64,000 nt of DNA from Tricholoma matsutake (taxonomy: Eukaryota > Basidiomycota > Agaricomycetes > Agaricales > Tricholomataceae): contig AP026544.2 of NCBI GenBank assembly GCA_026075535.2, positions 3,968,001 through 4,032,000 on the forward strand. The letters run 5' to 3'. Positions 23,432 to 34,222 of this stretch are shown one piece after another. Made by a program: the position numbers and the translations under genes. Numbering within the stretch: the first letter of the stretch is position 1; the number at the start of each line of letters is the position of its first letter. The notes below the pieces were generated by a model, which saw nothing but the letters and a program-made list of their open reading frames with translations, did no database searches and was not told where the DNA came from.

Positions 23432-23805
23432 AATGATCCACCCCATGAGCAGTTGCTCGTGAGGCTGGGGGTAGGTGGCTTGTCATCATTGTTGTTCCTC
23501 CCATGATCCACCCCACGAGCAGTTGCTCATGAGGCTGGGGGTGGGTGGTGCATTGTCGTCTCCTATCCCTGCACCTGGGCATCGTTCCACCCACGTTCCA
23601 CCCCATGAGCAGTTGCTCATGAGGCTGGAGGTGGGTGGCTTGTCATCGTTGTCGTTCCACCCACGATCCACCCCATGAGCAGTTGCTCGTAAGGCTTGGG
23701 GTGGGTGGTGTGTCATTGTTGTCTCCTGTCCCTGCGCCTGGGCATCATTCCACCCATGTTCCACCCCACAAGCAGTTGCTCGTGAGGCTGGAGGTGGGTG
23801 GCTTG
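23432..23805 (+). repeat. Minisatellite of GAGCAGTTGCTC hairpin units
   Basis: Six or so units built around CCACCCCATGAGCAGTTGCT followed by CGTGAGGCTGG and GGGTGGGTGG, spaced about 55-65 bp. Each centre is an inverted repeat (CATGAGC/GCTCATG or variants). Reading frames across it are repeat artefacts. Confidence 0.9.
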
Positions 23806-23842
23806 TCATTGTTTGTCACCATTGTCCCCAGTTTGGATTTCT

Positions 23843-23870
23843 GTTTTTTTTTTTTGGGGGGGGGGGGGGA
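23843..23870 (+). repeat. Poly-T/poly-G homopolymer tract
   Basis: A run of about 13 T followed by about 13 G. Confidence 0.9.
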
Positions 23871-24105
23871 GGGGTTTGGGCATGTCAGTGCGATGTGGCG
23901 CATGTATGGGGGTTGGTGGGTGCTTACTAGGCAGGTATCCCCCTTCTGGGGTCTCCTGGTATCCCTCTGCACCCACCTAGCCCATGTCAACAGCCTCACA
24001 TCCCATTTGAAAGGGGAGGAGGGGATTGGGTGGCTGTGGGCATCCATTGCACATTTTTCCGTTGCACATTTTTCCATTGCAGCAGGTCGTCTCCAGTAGT
24101 ATATA

Positions 24106-24812
24106 GCCTAAAAAGCAATAAATTAAAACTACTTGATTGATAAAAAGAAAAAGAAAAAAGAAAAAAACTTATCTATGGCCCAAATGACAATTGCCATCAT
24201 TTGGGCCTGCATTCCGTCCAGTCAGCTCATTTGAAGGTGGTGGTGATGGTGGCAGTGGGCATGGGAATGGTAGTGGCAGGTGTGCATGCAGTGGTGGTGG
24301 TAGAGTGGAGAGGAGGAGGAGGTGGTGTCGACGATGGTGGTGGTGGTTGTGAGCTGGCAGTCATGTGTCACGTGTCATGCAATATGCATGTGTGCATATT
24401 CCATTAATGGCTGTAACTATGCACCTTGGTTGGGTAATAAAAGTATAGATGTATGTAGGTGAATAATGACTTGGTAGCTCAGTGGTTAAGCATGCTGTTA
24501 TGTGTGCAGACCCAAGGTCGAGTGTTCAATTCTTGTTGCACATCAAAATTTTATTTGGGAAAGCACATGCATTCTGGTTATTCCGGTTATGCTAGTGCCA
24601 TGCATCCGGTTGATCCAACTGTTCCAGGTAAAAATGAGTCCGGGTAGATTCTGGGGATTCCAGAGGTAAAATTGACTCTCCAGTCTGATCGGAATTATGA
24701 ATTGTGAGAAAAATATATGTAAATGGAATTCCCCAGAATTCCAGAAATTCTGATTGGAATGGGCATTCCGACTGGAATCCAACTGGAATAGGTGGAGGAG
24801 TGTAATGTACTC
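24106..24812 (+). mobile_element. Right end of a hAT-like element
   Basis: Contains, toward the right, an inverted GGCCCAAATGAC/ATCATTTGGGCC module (24106-24215), a (GGT)-rich stretch, a tRNA-like sequence (24468-24540), GGAATTCC/GACTGGAATCC subterminal repeats, and the terminus GGTGGAGGAGTGTAATGTAC. The terminus parallels GGTGGGGGACTGTAAAGTAC of the element at 32474-34476. The left end is not identifiable. It abuts a truncated family-L LTR, so it probably inserted into that LTR and later lost its left side. Confidence 0.7.
24468..24540 (+). other. tRNA-like sequence with A and B boxes
   Basis: TGGTAGCTCAGTGGTTAAG (A box) and GTGTTCAATTC (B box) lie about 40 bases apart, facing the right terminus of the element. 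This is the most tRNA-like of the copies, but the acceptor stem does not pair convincingly. Confidence 0.65.
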
Positions 24813-25410
24813 CTTAACTCATATCTTTTGCCTCATGTTCTACACATGTTTCTTATACCATTTTAGGAAGTTTCTTTTAAAACATATAAAACTCTGTAGT
24901 ATCTACTTGGAAATGACAAGAAATTGTCTTTACATATAGCCTCGTATAGAGTTCTAAGAATCTGATCTATCCTCTAAAACAATCTAAGCTTCTACAAATT
25001 TTCTCGATCAACGAGAAACCTCTGCAATCATCCTCATCCTTGATCCTCTTTTGACCCTCTTATCATTAGCACTAGTAACCATCCCGACACTTCCTAGCCA
25101 TTGGCTATAGCCTTCATATACTATTGACCTATCAAAAGGTCCTCAGAATTCACACATTGACCATCGACGATAAACATCGTTTGCCATCAATATCATCAAT
25201 CGTCCTTGATATCGATCGATACTCCATCAGACCATGCCAAACACCTTCATCTCTTATAGAACTACCTTGACAACTAGTACCAACTAGTTGTCTTCCCATA
25301 GGTTGGACCATGAACATTCAGAACGTCTCGCACCCTTCCTCTGACTCGTGCAAATATCATTGGTTGCCTCATTGGCTGTTTTGGTGGTTTTCCCAGGTTG
25401 AGTATCATCA
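24813..25410 (-). repeat. Truncated LTR, family L, copy 4
   Basis: Matches copy 3 in reverse orientation from TTAACTCATATCTTTTGCC to the terminus AGTATCATCA at 25410. The other part of the LTR is missing, cut at the hAT-like terminus. Confidence 0.75.
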
Positions 25411-26820
25411 GCGGTGTCACAGGTATTGACAGGTTGCTTGAATTGCTGGATCTGGTACCGATCAACACCAGTCAACACCAGTGTTCGCTCTTCACCCATG
25501 GGCTCGTCTTTGCATTGCCCATTGTAATAGTAAGTTTTTGTCTCTTTCAATCAACTGAGTGTTGTCTTTTCTAGATTTCAGAGCTCACTCAACAATGGTA
25601 AGTTGTTTGTTTCATTCAATCAACTGTTCTTTTTCTACATTATGTTGTTTGTACTACTTGACAATGATGGAGACAGTGGACGAAAGCAACAACAGGGAGG
25701 GTGATGAAGAGGTGACCATGGGGCCACTACCCCCACAGCAGCACCCCCAGTCAATGACCCCACCATCTATGACCCATCACCAATGATGAAAACTGCAAGA
25801 GTGACGAGGACCACAAGAATGATGGGACAACAAGACCAGGGCAATGAGAGAAATGAGGATGACAACCATCAGGTCAATGGGATGGGAACAACAGGGCCAA
25901 TGGGAGATGAGAGGGAATGAGCGATGAAGGCACAACGACAAAAGGACCACGATAGGGCAAGGACAAGGATGGGACAATGACAAGGATGGGAGGTGGGGAG
26001 GAGGCGGGGAGAGGAGGGAACCACCACCATGCCCAAAGAGAAACAAAAGCAATGGGGAGGGGGAGAGGGAGGGCTGCATCACACACGAAATGGGCCCAAA
26101 CAATGTCTAGTTGTTTGGGCCCCAGGCAAGTTTTTTTATGTTCATTTCTTACTTTTTTCTTTTGACTAACTTAGGTCAGCTATTATAGGTTTTACTCATG
26201 TTCCAACAACACAACAACCTATGGCTGTATGCAATGGATGATACCCAGCCTCAGGTACAACGACAATGGCAGGACAGGGTACATGGGTCAACAACAGAAC
26301 AATGGGGCCAATGGGAGACGAGTGGGAACAAATGATGAGGGTATGATGACAAAAGAACAACAACAAACCAGACGACAACCAGATGACAGGGATATGGGAC
26401 AACAACAATGATAGGAGGTGGGGAGGAGGTGGGGAGACCACAATGAGAGAGAGGAGTGCCGCCCATAAGGGGCAGGGGCAACATTACAATGGCAGGGATG
26501 GAACGAGGGGGTACCACAATGCGGGGGAGGGCTGTCCATGAGGGGCAGGGGCACTACTGGGAAGGACCTTTCCTTGCCCCATCTCGCTGTAAGCAAGACA
26601 GAGTTTTGTCTTTTTTTTAGTATTGTATAGAATTATGAAATACACAAATGCCTCAATCACTCTTCTTGAGTGGAGGTGTCTTTTTTTCAAAAATAATTAA
26701 ATATAAGTCCCTCTGAGACCCTCTGTACAAAGATTTATTGTCTGTGGCTTAAGTATTGTATACAAGGTGTAGTTAAGTTAGGTAAAGGGGTTATATAATA
26801 CAAATGCAGGATGTTCAACA
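25411..26820. other. Non-coding repeat-like region
   Basis: AT-rich and GGGA-rich low-complexity sequence with no recognised gene. It contains one module: a GGGCCCAAACAATG...GTTTGGGCCC hairpin followed by a 49-bp stretch at 26126-26174 that begins GCAAGT and ends CTTAG. Confidence 0.5.
26090..26174 (+). repeat. Hairpin plus intron-like module with GC donor
   Basis: Same layout as the other modules, but the donor-like end is CAG|GCAAGT, with TTGACTAAC as the branch-like site and TTAG as the end. Confidence 0.75.
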
Positions 26821-27018
26821 GTGTAAAATGTCTAAATCTGAGGCAAAAATGTAGTCAAAATCATGGTGTATATACACAGTGTCACACCTGCAGTGTTTTA
26901 TGACAGACCATGGGTTAAACCTGTCACCATGGTTGTGGTGTTAGAATGGGTGCAGTGTTGACAGGTGCAGGTGTGGTGTGTTAAATTTTACCCATGGTGT
27001 GACCCATGCTACACCCTA
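26821..27018. mobile_element. hAT-like terminal fragment
   Basis: Several ACCATGG/GTGTCACACC subterminal repeats lead to an end reading ACCCATGCTACACCCTAA. Its reverse complement, TTAGGGTGTAGCATGGGT, resembles the ends of the 7460-8417 element. It sits exactly at the 5' limit of a gypsy relic. Confidence 0.55.
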
Positions 27019-30000
27019 ACAACATCGCCTGAATACTTGCTCACTCTTGCATCCGATACCTGTTTATAATGTGGATGGGTCCTCAAATGAAGCTGGTGCC
27101 ATCTGAGAGGTTGTAGACCTGGTCCTCTGTTACAAAGATCATAGTGACCGTGCCCTTTTTGCTGTCACTCAGTTAGGAAAGCAGAAGGTGATCTTGGGCT
27201 ATCTGTGGCTTTGAGATAATAACCCAGAGGTCAACTGGCATACCAGGGAGGTTACAATGAGCTGATATCCATCCCACTGTTGCACTTGTTTCACAGAAGC
27301 CAGACAAGAACACCATGGACAAAGGGCCTCAGTATGACACTGCGGTAGGGAAAATGGAGTATATGTGGGGTTCCATTGAGGTCATCAAAGTCCAGAAGGT
27401 TGAGTGTGGGAGAACCATGGAAGGAGGGGTAAATGGGAGAGAAACAGGGTTTGACAGTAAATGTCAGGGAAAGATGGCCATGGGAGGTGGGAGTTCAGTA
27501 AATGGGAATAAGGGTGTTCACATGTGGGTGATGAAAGGCTGCAAAGACTGTAACATGAGGAAAAAGGCTATAATAGTGTTTTTTGAGGCTTGTTGTAGGT
27601 AATAGAACCTAGACTTCAAGAAGACTGTGTTCTTCAGAGGTCTAAAGGGCAGGAGCTTGTACTACACCTTGGTGTGTAGAAAACTTAATCTCCTCTTAGC
27701 AGGAGATAAAACTTAGGAACTGAGAGAGATTTTTGTCAAAAGGAAGGGTGCTCCATTCGATAGGTGGGAGGCCACCTAAATACAAACTTGAGAGAAAAAA
27801 TGGCACTGTGTGCATACTCTTGCACCAGTCCAACTGTAGATCAACAATTTAGACTAATTAGGTCAAAAATGATCAAGGTAGGGAAGCCTCAAGAAGATTA
27901 CATCAAAAAGGAAATGTACATGCACAAACTGAAAAATGAGAGACTGGACAATGTCTCAGGGAGACAAACATTGCCCACAGGTCCTATTGACTTCCATCGC
28001 CTGCCCCAGCTCAAGCGCAGGACCCTCCGGACAATGCCACTTGACCCTACATTCCAGACCCCAGAGTCCAGAAATGCACACATATGGTAGAGAAAAGACC
28101 AGTCAATGGTAAATGTAGAACTGTAAACATCAAGAAGCTGATTAAATGTGAACAGCCCGAAGTCTGAAGCACCAAATCCCATTGATCAACAAGTTCTTCT
28201 TTGGCTAGGCAATCCACTCTCCAACTTGGAGGTTTTCAAGAGAATGTTGAAGGAGGCAGTGGATTCTGTTGTAATCTAGAGAACTTGGAGGCAATAATGA
28301 CAAAGCAAAGCATCAAGGGAGTACACAGATAACAAAAGATGAAAGAAATCAACAAACATGTGTTCAACGAGTGTACCTACATTAGGGCAAGTATTGGGCA
28401 CAGCCACATGCTGATCATGAACTAAATGCATAAAGCATTATGGTGTCAAGTCTACCAGCAGAGTCCTAGACTCTACAACAATGCACTCAGAAGTGTCATG
28501 CTGGACCCCTGCTTGTGCCTGATGTGGAGCTAGAGGGGGTTCCTGATCTGATGCTGGACTCAGATGATGATGAGGAGGAGCCAGAGGAAGTGGAGGAAGG
28601 TGATTGGATTTTTTACACTGCGATTCATGCAGCGCATGAGGTGTGACATATCCCAATGCCTTGCCAAGGCCTTCCACAAAAACAATGCTGCTAAACCCTC
28701 TACTGATTCCTTGCTTCCTGATCTCCATGAGTTTGGGAACATGTTCTCCAAGGAATCGTTTGACTCTCTCCCTGTGTGCAAGCCATGGGATCACGTGATT
28801 GAACTCACCCCTGGTGCGACCCCTTCATCCTGCAAGGTCTATCCTCTCTCTCCTGAGGAACAGCGACAGCTTGACCAGTTCATTGATGAGCACCTGGCCT
28901 CTGGACATATTTGACCATCAAAGTCACCCATGGCCTCTCCCTTTTTTGTTGTCAAGAAGAAGGATGGCTCATGTTGACTGGTTCAAGACTACAGAAGGCT
29001 CAACAACATCACAGTCAAAAATTGCTACCCATTACCTCTCATCTCTGAACTTGTGAACCAGCTCCATGGAGCCTGATACTTCACCAAGATCAATGTCCAT
29101 TGGGGTTACAATAATGTAAGGATAAAGGAGGGGGATGAGTGAAAGGCAGCCTTTCATACCAACCATGGTCTTTTTGAACTGCTCGTCATGTTCTTTGGCC
29201 TTACTAATAGTCCTGCCACCTTTCTGACCATGATAAATGACATCTTCCACAACCTCATCCTTGAAGGTGTTGTTTGTATCTATCTCGATGACATCCTCAT
29301 CTTCACTCACATGGTTGAAGAGCACTGTCGCATCATGTGCCTCATCCTAGAACAACTTTGACGGTACAAACTCTACCTTCATCAGGACAAGTGCAAGTTT
29401 GAGAAGACCAAGATTGAGTACCTCAGCCTGATTATCTTGAAGGGTCAGGTGGAGATGGATCCTATTAAGGTGAACAGGGTCACGGCTTGGCCGATGCCCA
29501 TGAACAAGAAAGAGGTGCAGTCTTTCCTGGACTTCATCAATTTCTATCAGCATTTTATCAAGGATTTCTGACATTATGCATGACCACTGTTTGACTTGAC
29601 AGGAAAGTAGGCATGGAGGTGGGATAATGCACAACAGGAGGTGTTCAAAAAGCTTAAGGAGATGGTCACTTCCACTCCCATTCTTACCTTTGCTGATGAC
29701 TCATGCCATTTTTGTGTAGAAGCTGACAGTTCTGACTTTGCAACAGGCGCCGTGTTGTCTGAGCAGTCTCCAGAGGACCATAAGTGGCATCCTGTTGCAT
29801 TCTATTCCAAAAGCCTTAGTGCTGTGGAATGAAACTATGAGATCCATGACAAGGAGATGTTGGCAATAATGAGCATGCTCGAGGAGTGGCAACACTTCCT
29901 CGAGGGTGCCCAACACAAGGTAGAAATTTGGATGGATCACAAGAATCTCGAGTACTTTATGACAGCCAAGAAATTGAACCATCGTCAAGCTCATTGGTCC

Positions 30001-30072
30001 CCATATCTATCCAGATTTGACTTCTCCTTGCACCACTGTCTGGGTTGCAGCATGGGGAAGACTGATGCCCAA
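27019..30072 (+). pseudogene. Gypsy-A-family protease-RT-RNase H relic, plus strand
   Basis: A decayed copy of the element found in reverse at 34785-41372. It begins in the protease-to-linker region (27019-27333), is interrupted by about 1.1 kb (27334-28474), and continues with the linker and reverse transcriptase (28475-29600; DKLSxx-like PWDHVIELTPGATP, then CIYLDDILIF with YLDD intact) and RNase H (29640-30060; ADSSDFATGAVLS, WMDHKNLEYF). At least eight in-frame stops are present, most of them TGA where CGA or TGG is expected (for example HI*PSKSP, HGA*YFTK, GDE*KAAF). Integrase and chromodomain are missing: another hAT-like end begins at 30073. Confidence 0.88.
27334..28474. mobile_element. 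Unidentified 1.1-kb insertion within the gypsy relic
   Basis: The minus-strand gypsy-A copy runs continuously across this point (PQYDALKSVMPD), whereas here PQYD and ALRSV are about 1.14 kb apart. The insert begins near TGACACTGCGG and ends CTCTACAACA, which could be LTR-like TG...CA ends. There is no clear target duplication or coding domain. Confidence 0.55.
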
Positions 30073-30374
30073 CTAGGGATCTGCATGGGTTAGGCCTACC
30101 CGTGTGGGTTACTGGTACAGGTACTCATTGGTATGGGTATGGGTCACACTTAGGGTACCCATGACCCATGCCTGGTACCCATTGCCAATAGGGGGCAACA
30201 GCCCAAAGTATAAATACTAATCTATACAAAATTGTAATAAACTACATATTAGATATTAAATACATGGGGAAAGCCCAACTCAACTGGTAGAAATGAGAGG
30301 CTTTATATACCCCTGGGGTCACGTCTTTGTTGATTGTCAATGTGTTGTTTACATATATTGTACAAGACTCAATG

Positions 30375-30467
30375 CAGGCCCCAACAATGCAATTGTTGTT
30401 TGGGCCCTGGGTATCTTTCTTTCTTTTCTTTTTCACCTAACTAATGTTCTGTTTTGTTCTTTTTTAG
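30375..30467 (+). repeat. Hairpin plus intron-like module
   Basis: An AACAATGCAATTGTTG-centred hairpin ending GGGCCCTGG precedes a 57-bp GTATCT...TTTTTAG stretch (30411-30467) with CCTAACTAAT. Confidence 0.8.
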
Positions 30468-30739
30468 GTTATAGCTGTGTTACAATGAGACGATGGCAAA
30501 ATGACACACCCATGCCACTGCTGTGAGCAACTGCTTGCAGGGTGGATACTGGAAACAGGAATGATGACAATGAAGAAATGGCACACCACCCACACCTAGC
30601 TCACAAGCTACTGCTTGTGGGGTGGATTGTGTGTGGAATGACAACAACAACAACAACAATGAGCAACAGCCACAAAATGATGTAACAATGATGGAATGAC
30701 AACTGATGACTGGGAGGCGATGAGGGTGAGGGAAACTGA

Positions 30740-30839
30740 ACAAATAAAAAAGGCCTAAGAGATGTTGACAACGTCTCTTGAGCCACAGGTACTTTTTTTT
30801 TTTCTCATTTCTTTTTCATTTTATTAACAAACTTTTTAG
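30740..30839 (+). repeat. Hairpin plus intron-like module
   Basis: An AGAGATGTTGACAACGTCTCT hairpin-like stretch ends at CCACAG, followed by a 51-bp GTACTT...CTTTTTAG stretch (30789-30839). The hairpin sequence differs from GGGCCC copies, but the layout is the same. Confidence 0.65.
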
Positions 30840-30936
30840 GTAGTGATTTTAACTATTGCCAATGACAATGACAAAAAAATGGCACACCACCCACACCCAG
30901 CCTCACAAGCCACTGCTCGTGGGGTGGACTGTGCAT

Positions 30937-32011
30937 TGATGATGCTCGACCAGGAAACCCAAGCAAAACCCACAATAAGGCCTCGAATGGTATAACACTA
31001 GCTAGAGGAAGGTTGCAAGGTGGTACTAAATATCACCACTGTTACCCAAAGTTAGGGAATCGACTTTAGAGAGGGTCCAATGATGTTCAATGAGGTTCGA
31101 GAGTGTATGAAGTGCCACGATAATGTTCAAGGAAAGTTCGAATAAGTTTGAGAATGTTCAAGGTAGTTCAAAGAAGTTCAAAGAAGTTCAAGGGACTTAT
31201 AGAGGATGAGGACGATTTTGACGAAGGCTGAGGATAGACTATAAGGATGTAGAAAGGCTTTGAGAGGGGATAGACAATAGACAATAGTCTCAAGAAGCTA
31301 GTATGAGAAGTTCAAGGAAGTTTGGCATAAAACACTGAACTTCAGGACTAAGACATGAGGCTTGGACTCAAGAGAATTGCTCTTAAATCAGACTATTGAT
31401 GTGAGATGACAATCTATTCTGTTGTTCTAAGTTGCTAGTACAAGGTTATATATGTTTGGAAGAGATGGTACTCAAAAGGAAATAAAACATGAGGAATACA
31501 TGAGGCAAGATATAAAACAATAAAGAACTTTGCAAATCATAAAATAAATGAAAGATGATGAGAAGGGAAATGTATAGAGTCACGATTTATCACGGGTACC
31601 TGTCCTATTAATCCAATATATTATCAAGACATCAAAGCGCCACAATCACATCCTAAAATCCTGTCATTGTGTCTCCTCGTGTCCAGTGGTGCTCGATATG
31701 TGATGCACTAACTCATACAAGGTGTGCTGCATGTGTCTGAAGGGCTGTGCAATAGGCATATGGCAGCTGAAGATGTTCAAGGTGCTGTGAAGACGTTCAA
31801 ACTTGCTCAAAGTGTTGTGAAGTCATTTGAAGTCATTCAAAGTCATTCAAAATTGTTCAAAGTCATTTGAAATCGTTCAAAGTCGCTCGAAATAGTTTCA
31901 GAGCGGTCTCGTGGGGTTTGTAGGGGTTTGTAGGGGTTGGGAGCATGTGTGGTGATGTGTCGATGCATTTGGAGATGTTCCCAGAGCTTAGAGCGCAAGG
32001 TGGACCTATTA
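30937..32011 (+). repeat. Solo LTR, family L, copy 5
   Basis: Starts TGATGATGCTCGACC and ends GGACCTATTA. The flanking 4-mers GCAT (30933-30936) and GCGT (32012-32015) differ by one transition, consistent with a 4-bp duplication at a CpG. Internally rich in GTTCAAAGT-type short repeats. Confidence 0.82.
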
Positions 32012-32323
32012 GCGTGGAATGACAACAACAACAACTATGAGGGGGGATGATGACAAAGAGAGGGGCAACAATGAGAGAGGGGTACAACAATGACACCAAT
32101 CAAGGGGGACAACAATGAAGGAGGACAACAATAACAAGGAGGGATGACACCAACACCAGGCCCAGGAGACACTCATCTCCTGGGTATTTTTCTTTCTTTC
32201 TTTTCTCTGGCCCAGGGGACACACATGTCTCCTGGACTGTTTCTTTTTATTATCTCTGGGCCCACTTACTAGTACAATCCACCCCATGCCTACAAGCACC
32301 TGCTTGTAGGCTGGTTTGATAAT
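32012..32323. other. Remnant of the element interrupted by the LTR
   Basis: Continues the GTGGAATGACAACAACAA-type sequence seen to the left of the LTR, then holds two hairpins of the form CCAGGAGACA...TGTCTCCTGG (32155-32250) and a TACAAGC/GCTTGTA hairpin (32291-32308). Confidence 0.5.
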
Positions 32324-32644
32324 CCTCAGCCTCTAGCAAAGGGAAATTCAAAGTTAAAATTATACTACATATTAAAGGGATTGGAGGTGCACCTAGCAAA
32401 GGGAAATCCAAAGAGAAAACTCTAAGGACCCCTTTGCCAATGCCCAGTATATGTGAAGACTGCAAAAATCAAGGAGGTCTTTACACTCCTCCACCTTTCC
32501 TAGTGGACTCCAACTGGAGTCCACTGGGACTGTTCACCAGCCAACTGCCTGCAAAGTTGCCAATCCAGTCCCAGTCCAGTCCACTCGGACTGGTCCAGTG
32601 GAGTCCACTGGGAGTGCAGTCAGATTCTGCTGAAAAAGTGTGTA

Positions 32645-32720
32645 AGAAAAGGAATCAAACCCAGATCCCTATATGTTGCTTATGTAATAATAATACACAA
32701 TATAACCATTACACCACAGT
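32645..32720 (-). other. tRNA-like sequence with A and B boxes (left end)
   Basis: Reading leftward: TGTGGTGTAATGGTTA (A-box-like) and GGGTTTGATTCC (B-box-like), facing the left terminus. Confidence 0.6.
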
Positions 32721-32942
32721 ACCTTGTGTAAGTTATCATCTACTTGTGTTAGGTACCATGGTGTGGCTGTGTATGACAAAGCATATAGCCACATCATCAA
32801 ATGTGCCAGCTCATCACTCACCACCACCACCATCGATGCCACCTCCCTCCTCTCTCTACCACCACCACTGCATGGACACCCACCACCACCGCTCCCATGC
32901 CCAATCCACCATCACCACCACCTGCAAACGACCCCAATGGAT

Positions 32943-33353
32943 GGAACACGGGCCCAAATGATGCAGATCGCATTGTTTGGGCCCTACATAAGTTTTTTTT
33001 CCATTTGCTTTTTGTTTTTATAAACTAACTAACCTGTTTTTTTAGCTTTCTAGGTTATAATCTACTGGCAATGATGCCACCACTTGCAAATGAGCCAATG
33101 CGAGCCCAAACGCCCTACATAAGTTTTTTCCATTTGGTTTTTGTTTTTATAAACTAACTAACTTGTTTTTTTAGTTTTCTAGGTTATAATCTACTAGTAA
33201 TGACACCACCACCCACAAACGAGCCAATGTGGGCCCAAACAATGCAGATCGTGTTGTTTGGGCCCTACATAAGTTTTTTTCATTTGGTTTTTGTTTTTAT
33301 AAACTAACTAACTTGTTTTTTTAGTTTTCTAGGTTATAATCTACTAGTAATGA
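32943..33353 (+). repeat. Three tandem modules with mutated donors
   Basis: Units repeat GGGCCCAAATGATG...TTTGGGCCC, then CTACATAAGT, AAACTAACTAAC and TTCTAGGTTATAATCTACT. The acceptor-like and branch-like parts are kept, but the donor position reads ATAAGT, not GTAAGT. Confidence 0.75.
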
Positions 33354-34144
33354 CACCACCACCTGCAAACAAGCCAACACACCCACCCCACGCCTATGAG
33401 CCCCTGCTCGTAGGGTGGATCGTGAGTGTGTGCAGTCAATGACGATGATGACGATGCCACCTACCAGCACCAGGACCCAGAACAACCCAGACCCGACAAC
33501 ACCCATGCCAGCCCCCTCCTCCCCATCCAAACAGGATGTGAGGGTGTTGATAAAGGATAGGAGATGGCAGAGGGGTACCGGGAGACCTGCAGAGCAGGAT
33601 ACCCACCTGGTAAGCACCCACCTACCCCCTCCCTCACATGCCACATCACTGACCCCTCCCCCCAACCCCTCCAAACTAGGAGACCCACAAAACCGACAAC
33701 ACACCCACCCCATGCCGACAAGCACCTGCTCGTCGGGTGGATGGCAGGTACACCAGGGTTACGATGACCATGGCACCCATCCCCATGCCTACGAGCCTCT
33801 GCTTGTAGGGTGGATGATGGGTGCAGCTTGCTACGGTGACAGACACGTGCGAGAAGGGGTGGGCGACAACACCCACCCCAGACCGCATCCCCCAACCCCC
33901 CCTCCCCCACATTTTGCATGGGGAGGGGTCTTTATTATTTTTAATTTATCTCTGCCCCCCCCCCCCTCACACTGAATGCAAGGGGTATATATATTGTAGT
34001 ACTTACAAATCCCCCCCTCATGTCCTACATGAGGGATGTGGCTAATTAAAAAATTTTGATCTTAATTGTTTGAAAAATGCCTCCTTGAAGAATATGAAAA
34101 GTTGAGTCATAAATAAACCTTATATTGATCCCTAATAAATCTCC

Positions 34145-34222
34145 TGTGGCTCAAGTGGTTGAGCACACTTGTTTGGTTTGTCATGTGATTCCTTATAGTG
34201 AGGTCTTGAGTTCAATTCCTGC
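34145..34222 (+). other. tRNA-like sequence with A and B boxes (right end)
   Basis: TGTGGCTCAAGTGGTTGAGC (A-box-like) and GAGTTCAATTCCTGC (B-box-like), facing the right terminus. The spacing is longer, as in a tRNA with a long variable arm. Confidence 0.6.

Larger units (their letters stand above)
30073..30936. mobile_element. hAT-like element remnant with modules
   Basis: Starts with TAGGGATCTGCATGGGTTA, related to the TAGGGTGTAGCATGGGT-type ends, followed by GGTACCCATGACCCATG subterminal repeats. It carries two intron-like modules (30411-30467 and 30789-30839) and three GAGC/GCTC hairpins (30522, 30601 and 30904). The right end is obscured by the LTR at 30937. Confidence 0.6.

Noticed and set aside
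23432..23805. Possible CRISPR-like repeat array
   Set aside because: Units are irregular in spacing, the intervals are similar to each other, and the genome is eukaryotic; this is a minisatellite within element sequence.
23132..24099. Several open frames of 60-154 codons on both strands
   Set aside because: They run through the minisatellite and homopolymer and have repeat-derived, low-complexity peptides.
24468..24540. Functional tRNA gene
   Set aside because: A and B boxes are good, but the acceptor and anticodon stems do not pair convincingly and related copies occur at fixed places in transposons.
25777..26596. Minus-strand hydrophobic frames rich in Leu, Pro and Ser
   Set aside because: They are reverse translations of GGGA/ACAA-rich low-complexity sequence.
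32434..34045. Open frames up to 186 codons (CCACC-rich)
   Set aside because: His/Pro/Thr-rich translations of low-complexity hAT-like element sequence; no domain, not conserved with sister elements as coding.
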